NCBI GenBank assembly: GCA_035772405.1
Contig: JAYKKM010000225.1
Location: 422,501-486,500, forward strand
Length of the DNA stretch: 64,000 bases
Direction of reading: 5' to 3'
Source: Chrysogorgia sp. JL179-B06
Taxonomy: Eukaryota; Cnidaria; Anthozoa; Scleralcyonacea; Chrysogorgiidae
The notes under the pieces were generated by a model, which was given only the letters and a program-made list of their open reading frames with translations, was not told the origin of the DNA and searched no databases. Both the position numbers and the translations under genes were made by a program. Positions 45,837-57,589 of this stretch are shown here, piece by piece; position 1 is the stretch's first letter; every line of letters begins with the position of its first letter.

Positions 45837-46257
45837 GAGATCAGTGGCTGAAACTCGACACTCGCTCCAGTATCTTCCAGCGCTCTCTCAAATGCTCAAA
45901 GGAAGTGAGAGTGAGATGAATTTTCGCAGATGAAAACCGAGTCGAAATTTATCCCACACAGGTGAGTTATTATACAGCTAGTCGGGCTAGTTCGGCTCAT
46001 ATGAACAGGCTCGTCGTTAGCCAGTGAGAACTATAGGTGAAAGACTTAAGAAGAATACGAATATACTCTGTATATAATACAGGATGTATAATATGATTAA
46101 AATTTAACTAACCAATATACCTGAATTCATAATTTTTTCTTTAGTAAAATGTTTTGGGGGGGTGATAATTCACGAAATGACGTCACAGACTATCGGTAGT
46201 AAAATTCGAAATTAAACATCAGCTCAAGTGTTATTTCTAAAATAAAGCATTATCGTA

Positions 46258-46740
46258 AGAGTTAAGGTTAGTATTAGGTGTAGGGTCAGGATTAGAGTTT
46301 TTATTTGGGTTTATATGGTTAGGATTCGTGTTCTTGTAAAGTTTCTGAATCCTGGGAAAATAACCTTGATATGTCATGACATAGTCTCTATTGTCTCTCC
46401 CGTACACGAGTGATTAACCAAAACAATGGCCCAATTAAGCTAGTCGAGGTTGGAAATGAGATCGTAATGCATTTAACAAATGATATATCTTTCATATCGA
46501 ACATTCGAATCTCAATTTGAAGTAATTTGTTCATGCCAGGCATTGAAGTACACTTGGGAATGAAATATCCAGACGGAAGCTGATGCAGGGTATATAGAAT
46601 TGAAATCCTATTTCGAAAGTATAATTTTTTAAGACGATTTTGGCATATATAGAATGCCGAATTCAAAACATAATCCTAACGCTAAACGTTTCCCTAATCC
46701 TAACCCTAACCCTGAAATAAAGAAATACTAACCCAACTCC
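46258..46740. repeat. TTAGGG-like stretch and its inverted counterpart
   Basis: 46262-46325 carries ggttagtattaggtgtaggg; 46672-46738 carries the opposite strand (taatcctaaccctaaccctg). About 340 bp lie between. It may be a foldback with telomere-like arms. Confidence 0.5.
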
Positions 46741-48128
46741 TAAACCTTATAATTCAATTGCAACGATATTCTGTGTCTGCTACCCGAGGAAGCAACCACA
46801 TGAGTCACTGTTTTGTGATCATTGAAAGAAAGTGTCAATTGTCGACACATCAGTTTTTCATCCTTGCTTGATGAGTTGACGCCTATCAATCAAAATTCAT
46901 AAAGACGATTGCTTACAGCTGACTGCATATTACAGCAATAATTTCCATCAAGAAAGCATTTCGATAAAGCCCAACACCTTCTCCAGACTATTGACATCAC
47001 ACTGAAGCCGTCATGACCCGTTTGATTCCCGTCTCCCCAAATGCATCTTTAAATTGAGCATGGTCTATAGCAATAAAAATTTATTATAAACTGTCCATCC
47101 ATTGCCTACAACTGGCCTCAAATTACAACACCTATCTGCAGTAAGCTATTTTATGCATTCTTCGATAAAACTATTACTGAATTATTATTTATTAGTGGAG
47201 CCGGTATATTGTAAGCTACTGTTCAGTCTTGTCTAATGGACGACGGAACTAGTAAGTACTGATGTAAAACACAGTCAGTCTATATAATATATTATCGCTT
47301 TTTGTCATTGTGTACACAAAGCCAAAATTATATTTCCATATGGCAGGGCAATAAACCGATATCATGGGGCATATGATTTGTTTGTATTCTTTAATTAATT
47401 TTGACTTCTGCACAGTATAGCTTTAAATTTATAAGACAAACTTTCCTTTTCTTTGGTAATTTATTTATATTTGTGACAACTTCGTGGCGGGTTGGCATTG
47501 TATTGGTTTTTCGATTTATTGTTTTTTAATATGTCTGCATGCATATATCAGCATATATTATTACTTAAAAAGGTAATATTTTAAATATTCATAGCAAACG
47601 TTACAAAAGTAAACACTTTAAACATCGAATTCAACGATTTGCCTGTGAGATTTGCATGTTATTGACGGTTTTTAAACGTTCTATAAGCGGAGTTATATAT
47701 ATAGGTCTCGTTTTTAAACTCCTTTCAAATTTCCCATTCAGGACAATTCAATTTGTTACAATGGGAAGTCGAAGTTGTCAGGCTGATCGACGACAGAGTC
47801 GCACTGCAAGACAGACAAGACGAGATGAAAATTTCACAGCGGAAAAGGTAATTAGTAATTTTTAAAATGTGGTCGGTCTGATAAACGGTTGTCGCGAAGA
47901 GCAGAAAGAATATATTGAAAACACAAAGAGTACTCTAGAAATTTAGGATTCCGTGTTACAATAAAACATTGGAAATTGTTGAAAGATCAAAATCAAATGC
48001 ACACTATATGCAGTGTATATTTAACGCGTGGACTTTTATATATTGAAATAATGGGTTAACTATGGCTAATATTTTTATAATATTTACTTTGAATCCGTGC
48101 ATTTTTACTATTTCAATAGCTTGGCCTA
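46741..48128. other. Intergenic; no firm gene
   Basis: No repeat recognised apart from short AT runs. See the candidate exon at 47761-47847. Confidence 0.4.
47761..47847 (+). CDS. Possible short first exon, unknown protein
   Basis: ATG at 47761 gives 29 Arg/Gln-rich codons (MGSRSCQADRRQSRTARQTR) up to a GTAATT donor-like site at 47848; the frame stops soon after. There is no homology I recognise and no downstream exon found. Weak. Confidence 0.15.
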
Positions 48129-48300
48129 TCAATAAACAATTATTGGACTAAGCCTGAGCATGATATCAAGAATTATACAGACCGATGTTATCTGCCGATG
48201 CCCGAAGGCTGAAGGGAAAACATTGACAGAGGTCTGGATAATTCTTGATATCATATTATATATGTAAGCCGAATCCAATAATTGTTTTATTATACAATTC
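48129..48300. mobile_element. Short MITE/foldback
   Basis: caataaacaattattggact and tccaataattgttttattat are inverted ends; inner arms gatatcaagaattat / ataattcttgatatc also pair. Confidence 0.75.
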
Positions 48301-48946
48301 TAAATATAGAAGCCTTTAGGGAATTTAGGAAATAAGCCGATTTAGGAAGTATAAGCCGCAAAGACAATTACGTCACCTACGGTAGACAATTTTTTTATAT
48401 TTTGTATACCGCAGGTGGCAAGACATCATCGAATTGTCTGTAGGTTTTTTAGCCAATCACAATCGAGATTGTATGAGTATTGTATAGTAATACAAATTAA
48501 TTACAATCTGGTTATCTCATTCCCCATAATTTTTAGTTCCGGCTGAAATTTTAAATTACGTGTCAAATTAGTTATCTATATTTATAGTTATCTATTACAA
48601 CAAGCGTCCTTTAAATCTTAAACATAAAAAATATTCATTGATTTAAATATTATTCATTTCGCCGGTAAAAAGCAGCTATAGCAGTAGTATAGTTATTTCA
48701 CTTTACGTTTCACTCTCTGACTAAGGGTCTTCGCTATAGAAACGTTAGATACTATTTCGGCAATAATGCACCAACTTTTTAGAGTATTTGAGCAGCGGCA
48801 TAGTTTGTCATAGGTGGCCCACACGCTGCGAAGTTTGTCAGCCGATTTTGCGTGGCCAATCAGTGCAATCAGCGATTTGAATTGGTGTTGAACACGCATT
48901 GCCAAGCGATTTTTTTACCAAATAGCAATGTCGAAGTGTAAAGGCG

Positions 48947-50150
48947 GTGTTACACCAAGCAACGTTTCGTGCAACTTGTCTCGCAACGGCTTAATCTGCT
49001 ACGTTGAAGTTGCGTGAAAGGGGGTGTTACACCAAGCAACGTTTCATGTAACTTGTCTCGATATGGCTTAATCTGCTACGTTGAAGTTGTATGAAAGGGG
49101 GTGTTACACCAGGCAACGTTTCGTGTAACTTGTCTCGATATGGCTTAATCTGCTACGTTGCAGTTGCATGAAAGGGGGTGTTACACCAAGCAAGGTTTCA
49201 TGCAACTTGTCTCGCAACGGCTTAATCTGCTACGTTGAAGTTGTATGAAAGGGGGTGTTACACCAAGCAACGTTTCGTGCAACTTGTCTCGCAACGGCTT
49301 AATCTGCTACGTTGTAGTTGCATGAAAGGGGGTGTTACACCAAGCAAGGTTTCATGCAACTTGTCTCGCAACGGCTTAATCTGCTACGTTGTAGTTGCAT
49401 GAAAGGGAGTGTTACACCAAGCAACGTTTCGTGCAACTTGTCTCGCAACGGCTTAATCTGCTACGTTGAAGTTGTATGAAAGAGGGTGTTACACCAGGCA
49501 ACGTTTCGTGTAACTTGTCTCGATATGGCTTAATCTGCTACGTTGCAGTTGCATGAAAGGGGGTGTTACACCAAGCAAGGTTTCATGCAACTTGTCTCGC
49601 AACGACTTAATCTGCTACGTTGCAGTTGCATGAAAGGGGGTGTTACACCAAGCAACGTTTCATGCAACTTGTCTCGCAACGACTTAATCTGCTACGTTGT
49701 AGTTGCATGAAAGGGAGTGTTACACCAAGCAACGTTTCGTGCAACTTGTCTCGCAACGACTTAATCTGCTACGTTGAAGTTGTATGAGAGGGGGTGTTAC
49801 ACCAGGCTTAATCTGCTACGTTGAAGTTGCATGAAAGGGGGTGTTACACCAAGCAACGTTTCGTGCAACTTGTCTCGCAACGGCTTAATCTGCTACGTTG
49901 AAGTTGTATGAGAGGGGGTGTTACACCAGGCTTAATCTGCTACGTTGAAGTTGTATGAAAGGGGGTGTTACACCAGGCAACGTTTCGTGTAACTTGTCTC
50001 GCTGCAATGGCTCATGAAAAGGGTGTTACACCAGGCAACGTTTCGTGCAACTTGACTTGCAATGGCTTAATCTGCTACGTTGCAGTTGCATGAAAGGCAT
50101 GTTACACTAGGCAACGTTTCATGCAACTTGACTCGCAAAGTTTCGCAATT
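48947..50150. repeat. 77-bp satellite array, about 17 units
   Basis: gtgttacaccaagcaacgtt recurs at 48947, 49024, 49101, 49178, 49255, 49332, 49409, 49486, 49563, 49640, 49717, 49794 (a constant 77), then 49841, 49918 and 49965 with two 47-bp short units. Each unit can fold: tttcatgcaactt pairs with aagttgcatgaaa. Confidence 0.97.
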
Positions 50151-50698
50151 TTTGTGTTTATGACAAGGTACGTATTTGTTACAGTGCTGTAGGTGTGACT
50201 AATGCATGGGGCACTCTTACTATTTTGCTGAACAAATTCGGCACTAGCTGAGCATAGTTTGTACAAATTTAAATTCAGGTTATCAAATAAAAACTGCTTA
50301 CTTTTATTAGAAGCTGCTTATATATATATACTATATATTTCCCGTATATACAAAATTCATTTCCACTGAAAGTGACAACTTTTAAGCTTGAAATTATTAT
50401 TTTGATCTTGTACCTTGCAAATCATTATCTCCACGTTATTTTCACTCCAATCTAAGCCAAATAAACCAACTTTTAAGATCTTGACCAGCGAAAAAAGTGA
50501 GGATGCGGCCGCCTCGCCGCACCTGCTACTATACAGCTAATTAATTTAGAAAAGAAGGCGTCAGTGGAAAGCAGCTATAGAAACCAAGTCCACTGGACAA
50601 GGTGCTGGATTCTGCGGTGCAGAAAGAATAGTTTCGGCGTCTATCATATCCGAAACCTTCAAACAATTTTATTTTATGCGTATGACTCCCCCGGAAAT

Positions 50699-50730
<32 letters not shown>

Positions 50731-51011
50731 CTCTATATATATATATATATATCGCTAATATATTGCTGATATCACGTAATAAGAATGCTTATTAGCTGAA
50801 ATAACCGATAGACGATTATTGGGTGAATATATAGATCCAGTTTTATATAGCACTAGTCCAATGAAAATGAATTAAGTCGACCGATGCCGTGGTGCTGAAT
50901 GACGATGGAAGCATTGGAGCTTTTCATGATGGTGTGATCAACATATATGGATGAACAAATTTCGATAACATCATGCAGATACAGTAGCATTTTAGCAATA
51001 TAACATAACAG
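50151..51011. other. Unassigned; (TC)n(TA)n microsatellite at 50698-50752
   Basis: Only the simple repeat is recognisable. No gene seen. Confidence 0.5.
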
Positions 51012-51282
51012 TGTTGGGAAATTGCCTCCTAATGTTTCGCCCAACAAATTCACAACTTGTATAATGTATTTATATAAACTTTATTCACGATCCCAGCCAC
51101 TGTTTACAAAGAAAAAAGAAGACACACTCCCTCTTCAAAAGACTAACTTTTTCTTACATACCACATTCCCTAAATATTTTTGTCCATCAATTGTCACGGA
51201 TTAATATGTTAAATATTGCATCGCAATTATATCCTAAATTAACACTCTACTCAACCCTTAATTTCCGGCCTAGTCTCCGACA
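51012..51282 (-). repeat. 3' LTR of the second BEL/Pao element
   Basis: Shares acacactccctcttcaaaag, ttgtcacggattaatatgtt and agtctccgaca with 54118-54274. It has about 85 extra bases near its left end. Confidence 0.82.
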
Positions 51283-51293
51283 CTCTCCCCCCC
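51283..51293 (-). other. Polypurine tract of the second BEL/Pao element
   Basis: GGGGGGGAGAG in minus sense, immediately before the 3' LTR. It is the expected primer for plus-strand DNA synthesis. Confidence 0.75.
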
Positions 51294-51409
51294 ATGATAT
51301 ACCTTGATTTTGAGGTATATGTCCCTCAAAGGAGACTGATCTAACTAAACAGTAACAAGTAAAATAGGAGGTATTATAAAGGTTATATTCTGCAGTTCAT
51401 CTGCATTAT

Positions 51410-51640
51410 AATTTGTTTTTACTTCTGCCACGATCTCTGGTGCGTTGTTGTGCAGCTACTGCTGCATCCCGCTTAGGTCGGAACGACGGTGCTTTCGGAT
51501 CTAATTGGACTGTTTGCTTGGTTTCCGTACGGTCGCAGGACAGCTCAGATAGATTTTCCCAGCGCGAAGTTTTACTGCACGAACGATACCATCACTTCCT
51601 TTGTATAGCTCCTCGACAACACCAAGGATTGGATTGGTAA
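51410..51640 (-). pseudogene. C-terminal end of BEL/Pao pol
   Basis: Minus frames read GVVEELYKGSDGIVRAVKLR, then RSVQQLYPLELSCD after a frameshift: the usual DUF5641 C-terminus, ending at TAA near 51410. Confidence 0.75.
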
Positions 51641-51795
51641 AGAGAGCGCTACATAAAACGATTGGGAAAGGGTCGCTGAGATGGGATGAACTGAAGGAAG
51701 TCCTTTTGGACATCGAAGTAGCATTAAATAGCTATATGGAAGATGACGTGCAGCTACCAACGTTAACTCCTTGCGAAGTCCACTCCCGTTGCCTC
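51620..51795 (+). pseudogene. Inverted piece of BEL/Pao integrase
   Basis: On the plus strand, opposite to the rest of the element, the frame reads GLVKRALHKTIGKGSLRWDE, LKEVLLDIEVALNSYMEDDV and QLPTLTPCEV. These are the residues after the catalytic Glu of BEL integrases. The flanks on both sides are pol in minus sense, so about 150-180 bp were inverted. Confidence 0.75.
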
Positions 51796-53154
51796 AAACG
51801 GACGGCTTCCTTCGCTTCGATCTTGCGGCAGCATACCAGGTGGTGGTTGTGAAACTGCTCTTGCTTGGAATCGACGACATCCGTTTGATCACCTTGCGGC
51901 TCTCGAACTCGGGCCATGGTCATCCCCACTCCCTCCATGAAGGGTGCGCAGATGGGCGTCTTCTAGCTTGTCAGACAGGTAAACTGGATACGTCCTCTGC
52001 ATTCCAGTATACCTTGGGGATTATCTTGAAGATTGAGTTGAAGTTTGTCGTCTTCGTTGTCACAGCTTATACGTTGTACCTTCCTTTCCCAAACTTTGCA
52101 CTGACACTCGTTAGTGGTCCCAGTGTTCGACCCTTGGGACGTCGCAAATTGGTAATGAATCTCGTAATCCATGCGCACACTCTCAAGGCTTTTTGTAACG
52201 CGAACTTCTCTAGGATGTGGTCGAAACAGTCGGTTTCATCTTTGGTTAAGCCCAGCACGGTTCTGATGGTCTTGGCTTCAGCCTCACTTTCTTCTGTGGC
52301 GCAGGTGACGATATCTTGTGGCCATGTGCGGTTGTCGTTGACCCAATCTGGCCCATTCAACCACAGTTGGTTCTGCTCCATTTCTCCACCTCTGCTTCCT
52401 ACGTCGGCTGGGTTGCTGTGTGTCTGTACATAGCGCCACTGGATGTTTGGTTTGGATCTTTTGGACTCTGTTAGCCACGAACTGCTTGTGCTCTCCTCCT
52501 CCTTTGATCCAGTAAAGAGCAACTGTACTGTCAGGCCAACCATACGTTTCTTCCACAGGGATTCCATCTAAGGCTTTTTGAACGTTATGAACAAGGTTGG
52601 CGACCATATGTGCAGAGACCAATTCTAACCTGGGTATGATTAACCCTTGTTTCGCCAATCTCGCTTTCGCTGCTACGAGCCCTTGTGTTTTACCAGACGG
52701 TTGATTCACCACAGCATAAACAGCAGCTGCCACACCTTTGCCACTCACATCACCAAAGGCATGCAATTTAATTGACTCGACATCTTCTTGGAAGGTGGAT
52801 ATTGAACGCGGCACAGCTATGTGGTTTGGAAATTGCTTCTCCCATTTAAGCCACTGATTCTTTTGCTCATCGGATAACGGAGTGTCCCACGGTAACTTAC
52901 TCTCGCATACTTCTTGGTGACAGTAATCCCAGGGGGTTATATATTTGAGCCAGTTTGCTCAAAATGCCTCGCTTGGTTGTTGTGGCTTTACTTGATGGAA
53001 TGGCGACTTTTATTTCGTCTTGACCTTTTGACCAAGATAGTCCCAGAATGCTTGCGTCTCCTTCGCTCGGGGATCCCAGCTGCTGCTTGGCGAAAGTTTT
53101 CTCTTCGTTGTCGCTCTTTGGTTCTTCCAGCTCCCGTTTATTTGAGTGCCACAT
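51796..53154 (-). pseudogene. BEL/Pao RNase H, connection and integrase N-terminus, frameshifted
   Basis: Minus frames: ILGLSWSKGQDEIKVAIP and ILSKLAQIYNPLGLLSP (53154-52897); HAFGDVSGKGVAAAVYAVVN and KQGLIIPRLELVSAHMVANL (52814-52284, RNase H start with the Asp of FGDVS); QWRYVQTHSNPADVGSRGGE (52567-52067); NPQGILECRGRIQ (about 52000), the start of the integrase region. The frame changes near 52400, 52170 and 51960. Confidence 0.82.
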
Positions 53155-53576
53155 GGGTAAAAGTGGCGTCGTTAAAGATCTCGATTGCGTCGTCCTTCAT
53201 CGTCTGCGCTTCTTCTACCGTCGTCTTTCCGCTCACAAAGTCGTCAACGTATAGGCTCTTGCGCAGTTCGGCTACTGCTTCCGGTTTCCGACTTTCCCAG
53301 GACTTCAGGTGGTGTTCGATCACTCCCCCTAGCAGAAATGGCGATGACGTCAGGCCGAACATGCAAGGCTCTGGTAAATATCAGCGTCTCGATCTCACGG
53401 TTTGCTTCAGTGAAACCGGAGTGCGTCTCTGTCTGTGTCTTTTATCCGAACTTGCAAGAACGCTTGTTTCAGATCTCCTGACAATGCTACGGGATGAAAT
53501 CTCATTCTCACGAGTAGGTAACTTAGGTAGTTTGATAGACTCTACTTGTGCTTGTCTCAGTCGCTGTTTCCATTGA
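53138..53576 (-). pseudogene. BEL/Pao reverse transcriptase C-terminal part
   Basis: Contains MFGLTSSPFLLGGVIEHHLK and the catalytic SLYVDDFVSGKTTVEEAQ (YVDD at about 53240). The fingers upstream are partly lost in frameshifts and a deletion toward 53580. Confidence 0.82.
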
Positions 53577-54012
53577 CTTTTGATACTCCAATTGTTGATT
53601 CAAGAGATGGGTTTTGTCGAACGTCTGTCTCTCGAATGCAAGTTATTTTTCCCTTTCGATATCTGCGGCGACGGTTTCTTCGGCTACGGCTCTTTCTGTT
53701 TCTTTTATCTCATTCAAACGCTGGCGTATTTCAGTCACCTTGTCATCTGCTTCGGTAATTTTAGAATCGATTTCATCAGCCCACTTTCGTATATTTTCCT
53801 CGGAATCGTCGTTTGTAAATTTAATCTCCTCCATTTCTTCTTTCAAAGCGTGTACAGCTTGAATTCGGTTTGTTATTGAACTAATTTGTCGCGTTAAAAT
53901 CTCACTCGTACCAGACGCAATGCCGCCTCGTCAGACGTTTTGATCGCAAAGTTCAAGGCTTTGATTTTTCCATTTAATTCCACTAGCTTTTTCTCTACAG
54001 TCTCAGACATGG
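53577..54012 (-). pseudogene. BEL/Pao gag N-terminus, coiled coil, frameshifted
   Basis: ATG at about 54010 (MSETVEKKLVELNGKIKALN) is followed by a frameshift near 53905. The next frame (53846-53643) continues HALKEEMEEIKF... and NIRKWADEIDSKI, an acidic coiled coil typical of BEL gag N-termini. The capsid domain, zinc knuckles and protease are not seen; they are probably deleted near 53590. Confidence 0.7.
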
Positions 54013-54096
54013 TCGATATAATATTTCACGGTCACGGAAGCCACAAATCACAAAGATTGATATAAATGCTCTGGATTGTACCAAAACACTGCTAAA

Positions 54097-54114
54097 ATCC
54101 CGTCGGAGGTGCCA
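54097..54114 (-). other. Primer-binding site of the second BEL/Pao element
   Basis: The plus strand atcccgtcggaggtgcca looks like the 3' end of a tRNA including CCA, three bases inside the 5' LTR. The primer tRNA was not identified. Confidence 0.7.
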
Positions 54115-54117
54115 CTT

Positions 54118-54274
54118 TGTTGGGAAAAGTGGACACACTCCCTCTTCAAAAGACTAACTTTTTCTTACATACCACACTCCCTCTTGCTGATATTCTATTG
54201 GCTATATTTTTGTCCATCAATTGTCACGGATTAATATGTTAAAATTGCATCGCAATTATGCCCAGTCTCCGACA
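54118..54274 (-). repeat. 5' LTR of the second BEL/Pao element
   Basis: TG...CA ends (tgttggg to ccgaca in plus sense). It shares most blocks with 51012-51282 but lacks its about 85-bp segment and has an extra cttgctgatattctattggc. Confidence 0.82.
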
Positions 54275-54278
54275 ACAG

Positions 54279-55245
54279 ATCTTAAAATAAAAGAAGACAT
54301 GCTTTATAAAAATTGACAGATTATTAATTCTAATAATTTTTTGTTGTATATACAGGTGGCATATTGTTATTTATAGAATAAATTATGAATTTAATATCAA
54401 GAAAAAGTGCGTTTCAAACAGCAACACACGTGGCCATAGCAACACTTTCACGAGTGAACGTATAGAAACAATTACAACTACAAAGTACAAAATTTCAATG
54501 TATACGATGAGAACGAAAGCCAAAAATTTCCTTTATAGTTATAGTTTCTGTTTTTAATGGCATATAATTTAACCTATCAGCCTTCTTATAAGGCATTTAC
54601 CATTAATGAACAAACATGCAGGAGTACATGCAGGGCCAGTTAATTATTGCATTTAATTATACAACGTGTCGGTAAAAGGTATAGTTAAAGAAGTGGTTGT
54701 CAACTGAATACTACAGAAAATAACAACAGAGAAATAAAGATCACGTCAAAAGAGCGGTTTTATCCTAAAGGTAAATAATAGCTGTATACAAAATACTATA
54801 TCATATTAATAATAAGGATATAAGATATAATCTCATGGATGCATAGATATAGAATTATGCTAAATATTAAGTGTGTATACAGTGTCACGCAAGCTATAGC
54901 GTCAATCTACATATAACCTTTGGGCCATGTTTCTGATACGGCTTTGGTTTAACGTAATATATAGCAAATTAGAACTATACTGAAAAGCATAGTATGGTAA
55001 AATTATTATTATTTAACCTATATATACAGGTTAGCTTCCTCGGGCATAATAAAAGCATACTAACAACGAAGGACATGTACAAGAAAGCAATAATAAATAT
55101 TCTATAAAAATATACCAAAAATAAGCAGCGAATATATTGCAAAAAAAATCTAACTATACAACGTATATGATTTAACTTTCGTCTTAAAATATTGTATGAT
55201 TTCTCATCTCGTATTTCTTCACTAAGAGAGCCTTTCAATATAGCA
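54279..55245. other. Intergenic; nothing recognised
   Basis: AT-rich; no ORF or repeat with support. Confidence 0.45.
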
Positions 55246-55535
55246 TGAGCAATCCTTAGTGCGAAAAAGACTTTCTTCCAGCTTCAGTCTTGCATCTTGG
55301 AATAATTTATCTGTCTCGTGAAGACATTCGCATGTATACTCGCTTGTACACTTTGGGTATGGCTTGATCAGACAGAGCAAAGTGACTGTCAAGAGTAACG
55401 CCCAGATGTTCATATTTGGAAACTTGATTAGTGCAGGTCGTTCCGTTCATTGTTATATTCCATGGAGGTCGGCGCGCTAATTTTTGTGGGGTTCCATATA
55501 ATACAAATACCGTATTCCCTTTTTAAAGAAAATAA
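55246..55535 (-). pseudogene. Fragment of a LINE reverse transcriptase
   Basis: One minus frame reads FVLYGTPQKLARRPPWNITM, then VSKYEHLGVTLDSHFALSDQ and AIPKVYKRVYMRM. This matches the region after the catalytic motif in non-LTR RTs (the kyLGvtlD phrase). About 90 codons, no stop within. Confidence 0.7.
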
Positions 55536-55992
55536 TAGAGATCATAAACAGATCGAGAGGCAAATGCAAAGATGGTAATTAAATGGAAACAGAAAATAAT
55601 CAAGCCACCCTTTCTAGTAAGACCCAGCAATCGTGGTTTAAAATCATGAAACTTGAACGTATCACCAAAAGTCCATCTTCCTAATATCACTAATCATAAT
55701 CTTACTATAATATATCAACTCATTCGCGAACAAAGTTTTATTAAAATGTAGAAAATCCGCTATAAATTAACATTTAACAATTTGAATGTCTTAAGAAGAG
55801 ATTTAAAGTTAAACATATAGTGACATGAGACTGTGCATTCCTAATACTATGTGCTACTGCAGATAATGTGTTTCAGAGTTTATAGAAGCGGCGCCGCGAT
55901 GGAAAATGAGCGATCCCGATATTGTCCGATTCAAACCGATCACCTAAAACGAATTTTTACTTCCTTATATAAAGAGTTGGTCCTACCATTTT
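55536..55992. other. Unassigned sequence
   Basis: No gene. It ends in a phrase (gagcgatcccgatattgtcc, ccttatataaagagttggtcc) resembling sequence beside another AT array at about 33690-33770, so it is probably part of a dispersed repeat in inverted orientation. Confidence 0.4.
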
Positions 55993-56173
<181 letters not shown>

Positions 56174-56253
56174 ATATACATGAAAGTATACAATGTGCCC
56201 TACCGGCTATCACCATATGGCTTTATGGTAACTGTGGACTTGGGACCCACTAT

Positions 56254-56257
<4 letters not shown>

Positions 56258-56311
<54 letters not shown>
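56258..56311. repeat. (AT)n microsatellite
   Basis: About 54 bp, directly left of the SINE palindrome. Confidence 0.95.
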
Positions 56312-56313
<2 letters not shown>

Positions 56314-56606
56314 GATGTGAATGGCTACTCCGAGTGACGAATACCGGACAAGTAGAGAAAACTCTACTTGACCCGGCTGGGATTCGAACCGCGACCTTCG
56401 GTTTGCTAATCCGACGCTCTACCGACTGAGCTACAGGTCAAGTTGGGAGCAGGTGGTCGAATAGCCCAAGTACCATCAGTCGGTAGAGCGTCGGACTAGC
56501 AAACCGAAGGTCGCGGTTCGAATCCCAGCCGTGTCAAGTAGAGTTTTCTCTACTTGTCCGGTATGGTTCGTCACTCGGAATAGCCATTCACATCATTATT
56601 ATTCAC
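56312..56606. repeat. Head-to-head palindrome of two tRNA-derived SINEs
   Basis: Arms 56312-56445 and 56463-56606 are reverse complements (gtgaatggctactccgagtg / cactcggaatagccattcac). Each carries a tRNA-like head: minus 56370-56439 and plus 56468-56535, with gtcggtagagcgtcgga (A box), AGC in the anticodon position and ggttcgaatccc (B box). The acceptor stem GACCTG/CGGGTC closes only in the left copy. The two heads point away from each other. Confidence 0.87.
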
Positions 56607-56633
56607 CACCCGAGTTCATAACCCTCATAACAT

Positions 56634-56781
<148 letters not shown>

Positions 56782-56900
56782 GATTTGTGGTGAAGGAAAA
56801 TTTCGAGTGTTATATATATATATTATCTATATATATATATAGTTAATATATACTATATATATATATAGTTCTCGTGCCAGTCTATAGATTGTACTATATG

Positions 56901-56925
<25 letters not shown>

Positions 56926-56931
<6 letters not shown>

Positions 56932-57429
56932 CAAACTTTTCGTGAGAAATCGATTCCTATCGACCTCGCGATGGGATAATCTAGTTTTCACTGACGAACA
57001 GAACATTAAGACTGAACAATAGATGTGCCTCACTAAACCGGTAGTTGTGACTCACGGAACAAAGAGCGTTACACACAAAATAAACAGTGTGACGCACAAA
57101 AGTATAATTACCGTTACGAAAGTGTTATGCACAAAAGTAATTAGTGCTACGAACGCGTCACATCCCTCATATAGAAAACTCATTAAGGAATGAAATAGTG
57201 AGACAAATACGACACAAAAAATACTTTAAAAAGTATTTATTTCAGTTCAAATGTTTACATCAATAAGGTTGGCTTTTCGTGAGATAGCGATACTTGGGTA
57301 ATCTAATTTTTTGTTGGATTATGAGGTTCATTCCTGGGAATGAGCGTGATGTAATGGTCACTGTCTTGACGATTATTGGTTTCACGCAAGTATTCACCCA
57401 AAGCATTAAAATAATTTTGATATTTATCA
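56926..57429. other. Unassigned, with a conserved dispersed module
   Basis: 56935-56985 is an inverted, diverged copy of the module at 31925-31960 and 33030-33065 (gataatct...atttctcac), with a second weak copy at 57265-57305. No gene. Confidence 0.4.
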
Positions 57430-57575
57430 TTGTCAGCTATTTCTTACGAGTCTTCGTCTTCATTCGGGTATTTTTCACCTGAATCAGTCTCTTCCACATC
57501 AGTATCATCTGCATCTTCTCTATCCCTTTCATCTGGACAATTCTCGTCCACATCGGTGTCACCGGTGGGGCGGCG
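57430..57575 (-). other. Acidic open stretch downstream of the unrecognised ORF
   Basis: A minus frame reads GDTDVDENCPDEREDAD-like residues, almost all Asp/Glu, ending DEDS stop. Its frame differs from the ORF at 57590-58165. It may be the acidic tail of the same protein after a frameshift. Confidence 0.3.
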
Positions 57576-57589
57576 TTAAAAAATAGGCC

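Larger units (their letters stand above)
51012..54274 (-). mobile_element. Second BEL/Pao LTR retrotransposon, decayed, with internal inversion
   Basis: LTRs at 54118-54274 (5', minus sense) and 51012-51282 (3'). Primer-binding site at 54097-54114 and polypurine tract at 51283-51293. Target duplication ACAG or AACAG (51007-51011 and about 54274-54278). Coding order gag, RT, RNase H, integrase remains in minus sense, but one integrase piece is inverted and large parts (protease, much of the integrase) are missing. Confidence 0.87.

Noticed and set aside
48693..48905. 70-codon minus frame left of the 77-bp satellite
   Set aside because: No domain or conserved motif and low complexity context; treated as chance.
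48947..50150. CRISPR-like array
   Set aside because: Units are contiguous 77-bp satellite copies without unique spacers, in a eukaryotic context.
55222..55413. Small Cys-rich open frame with a convincing signal peptide (MNIWALLLTVTLLCLI...)
   Set aside because: Another frame of the same strand reads as a non-LTR RT (VSKYEHLGVTLDSHFAL), with good family fit over 70 codons; the secreted-looking peptide is a shadow of that frame.
56370..56535. Two tRNA-Ala(AGC)-like sequences as functional tRNA genes
   Set aside because: T stems do not pair fully, the right copy's acceptor stem is broken, and both continue into SINE body shared by the palindrome arms.
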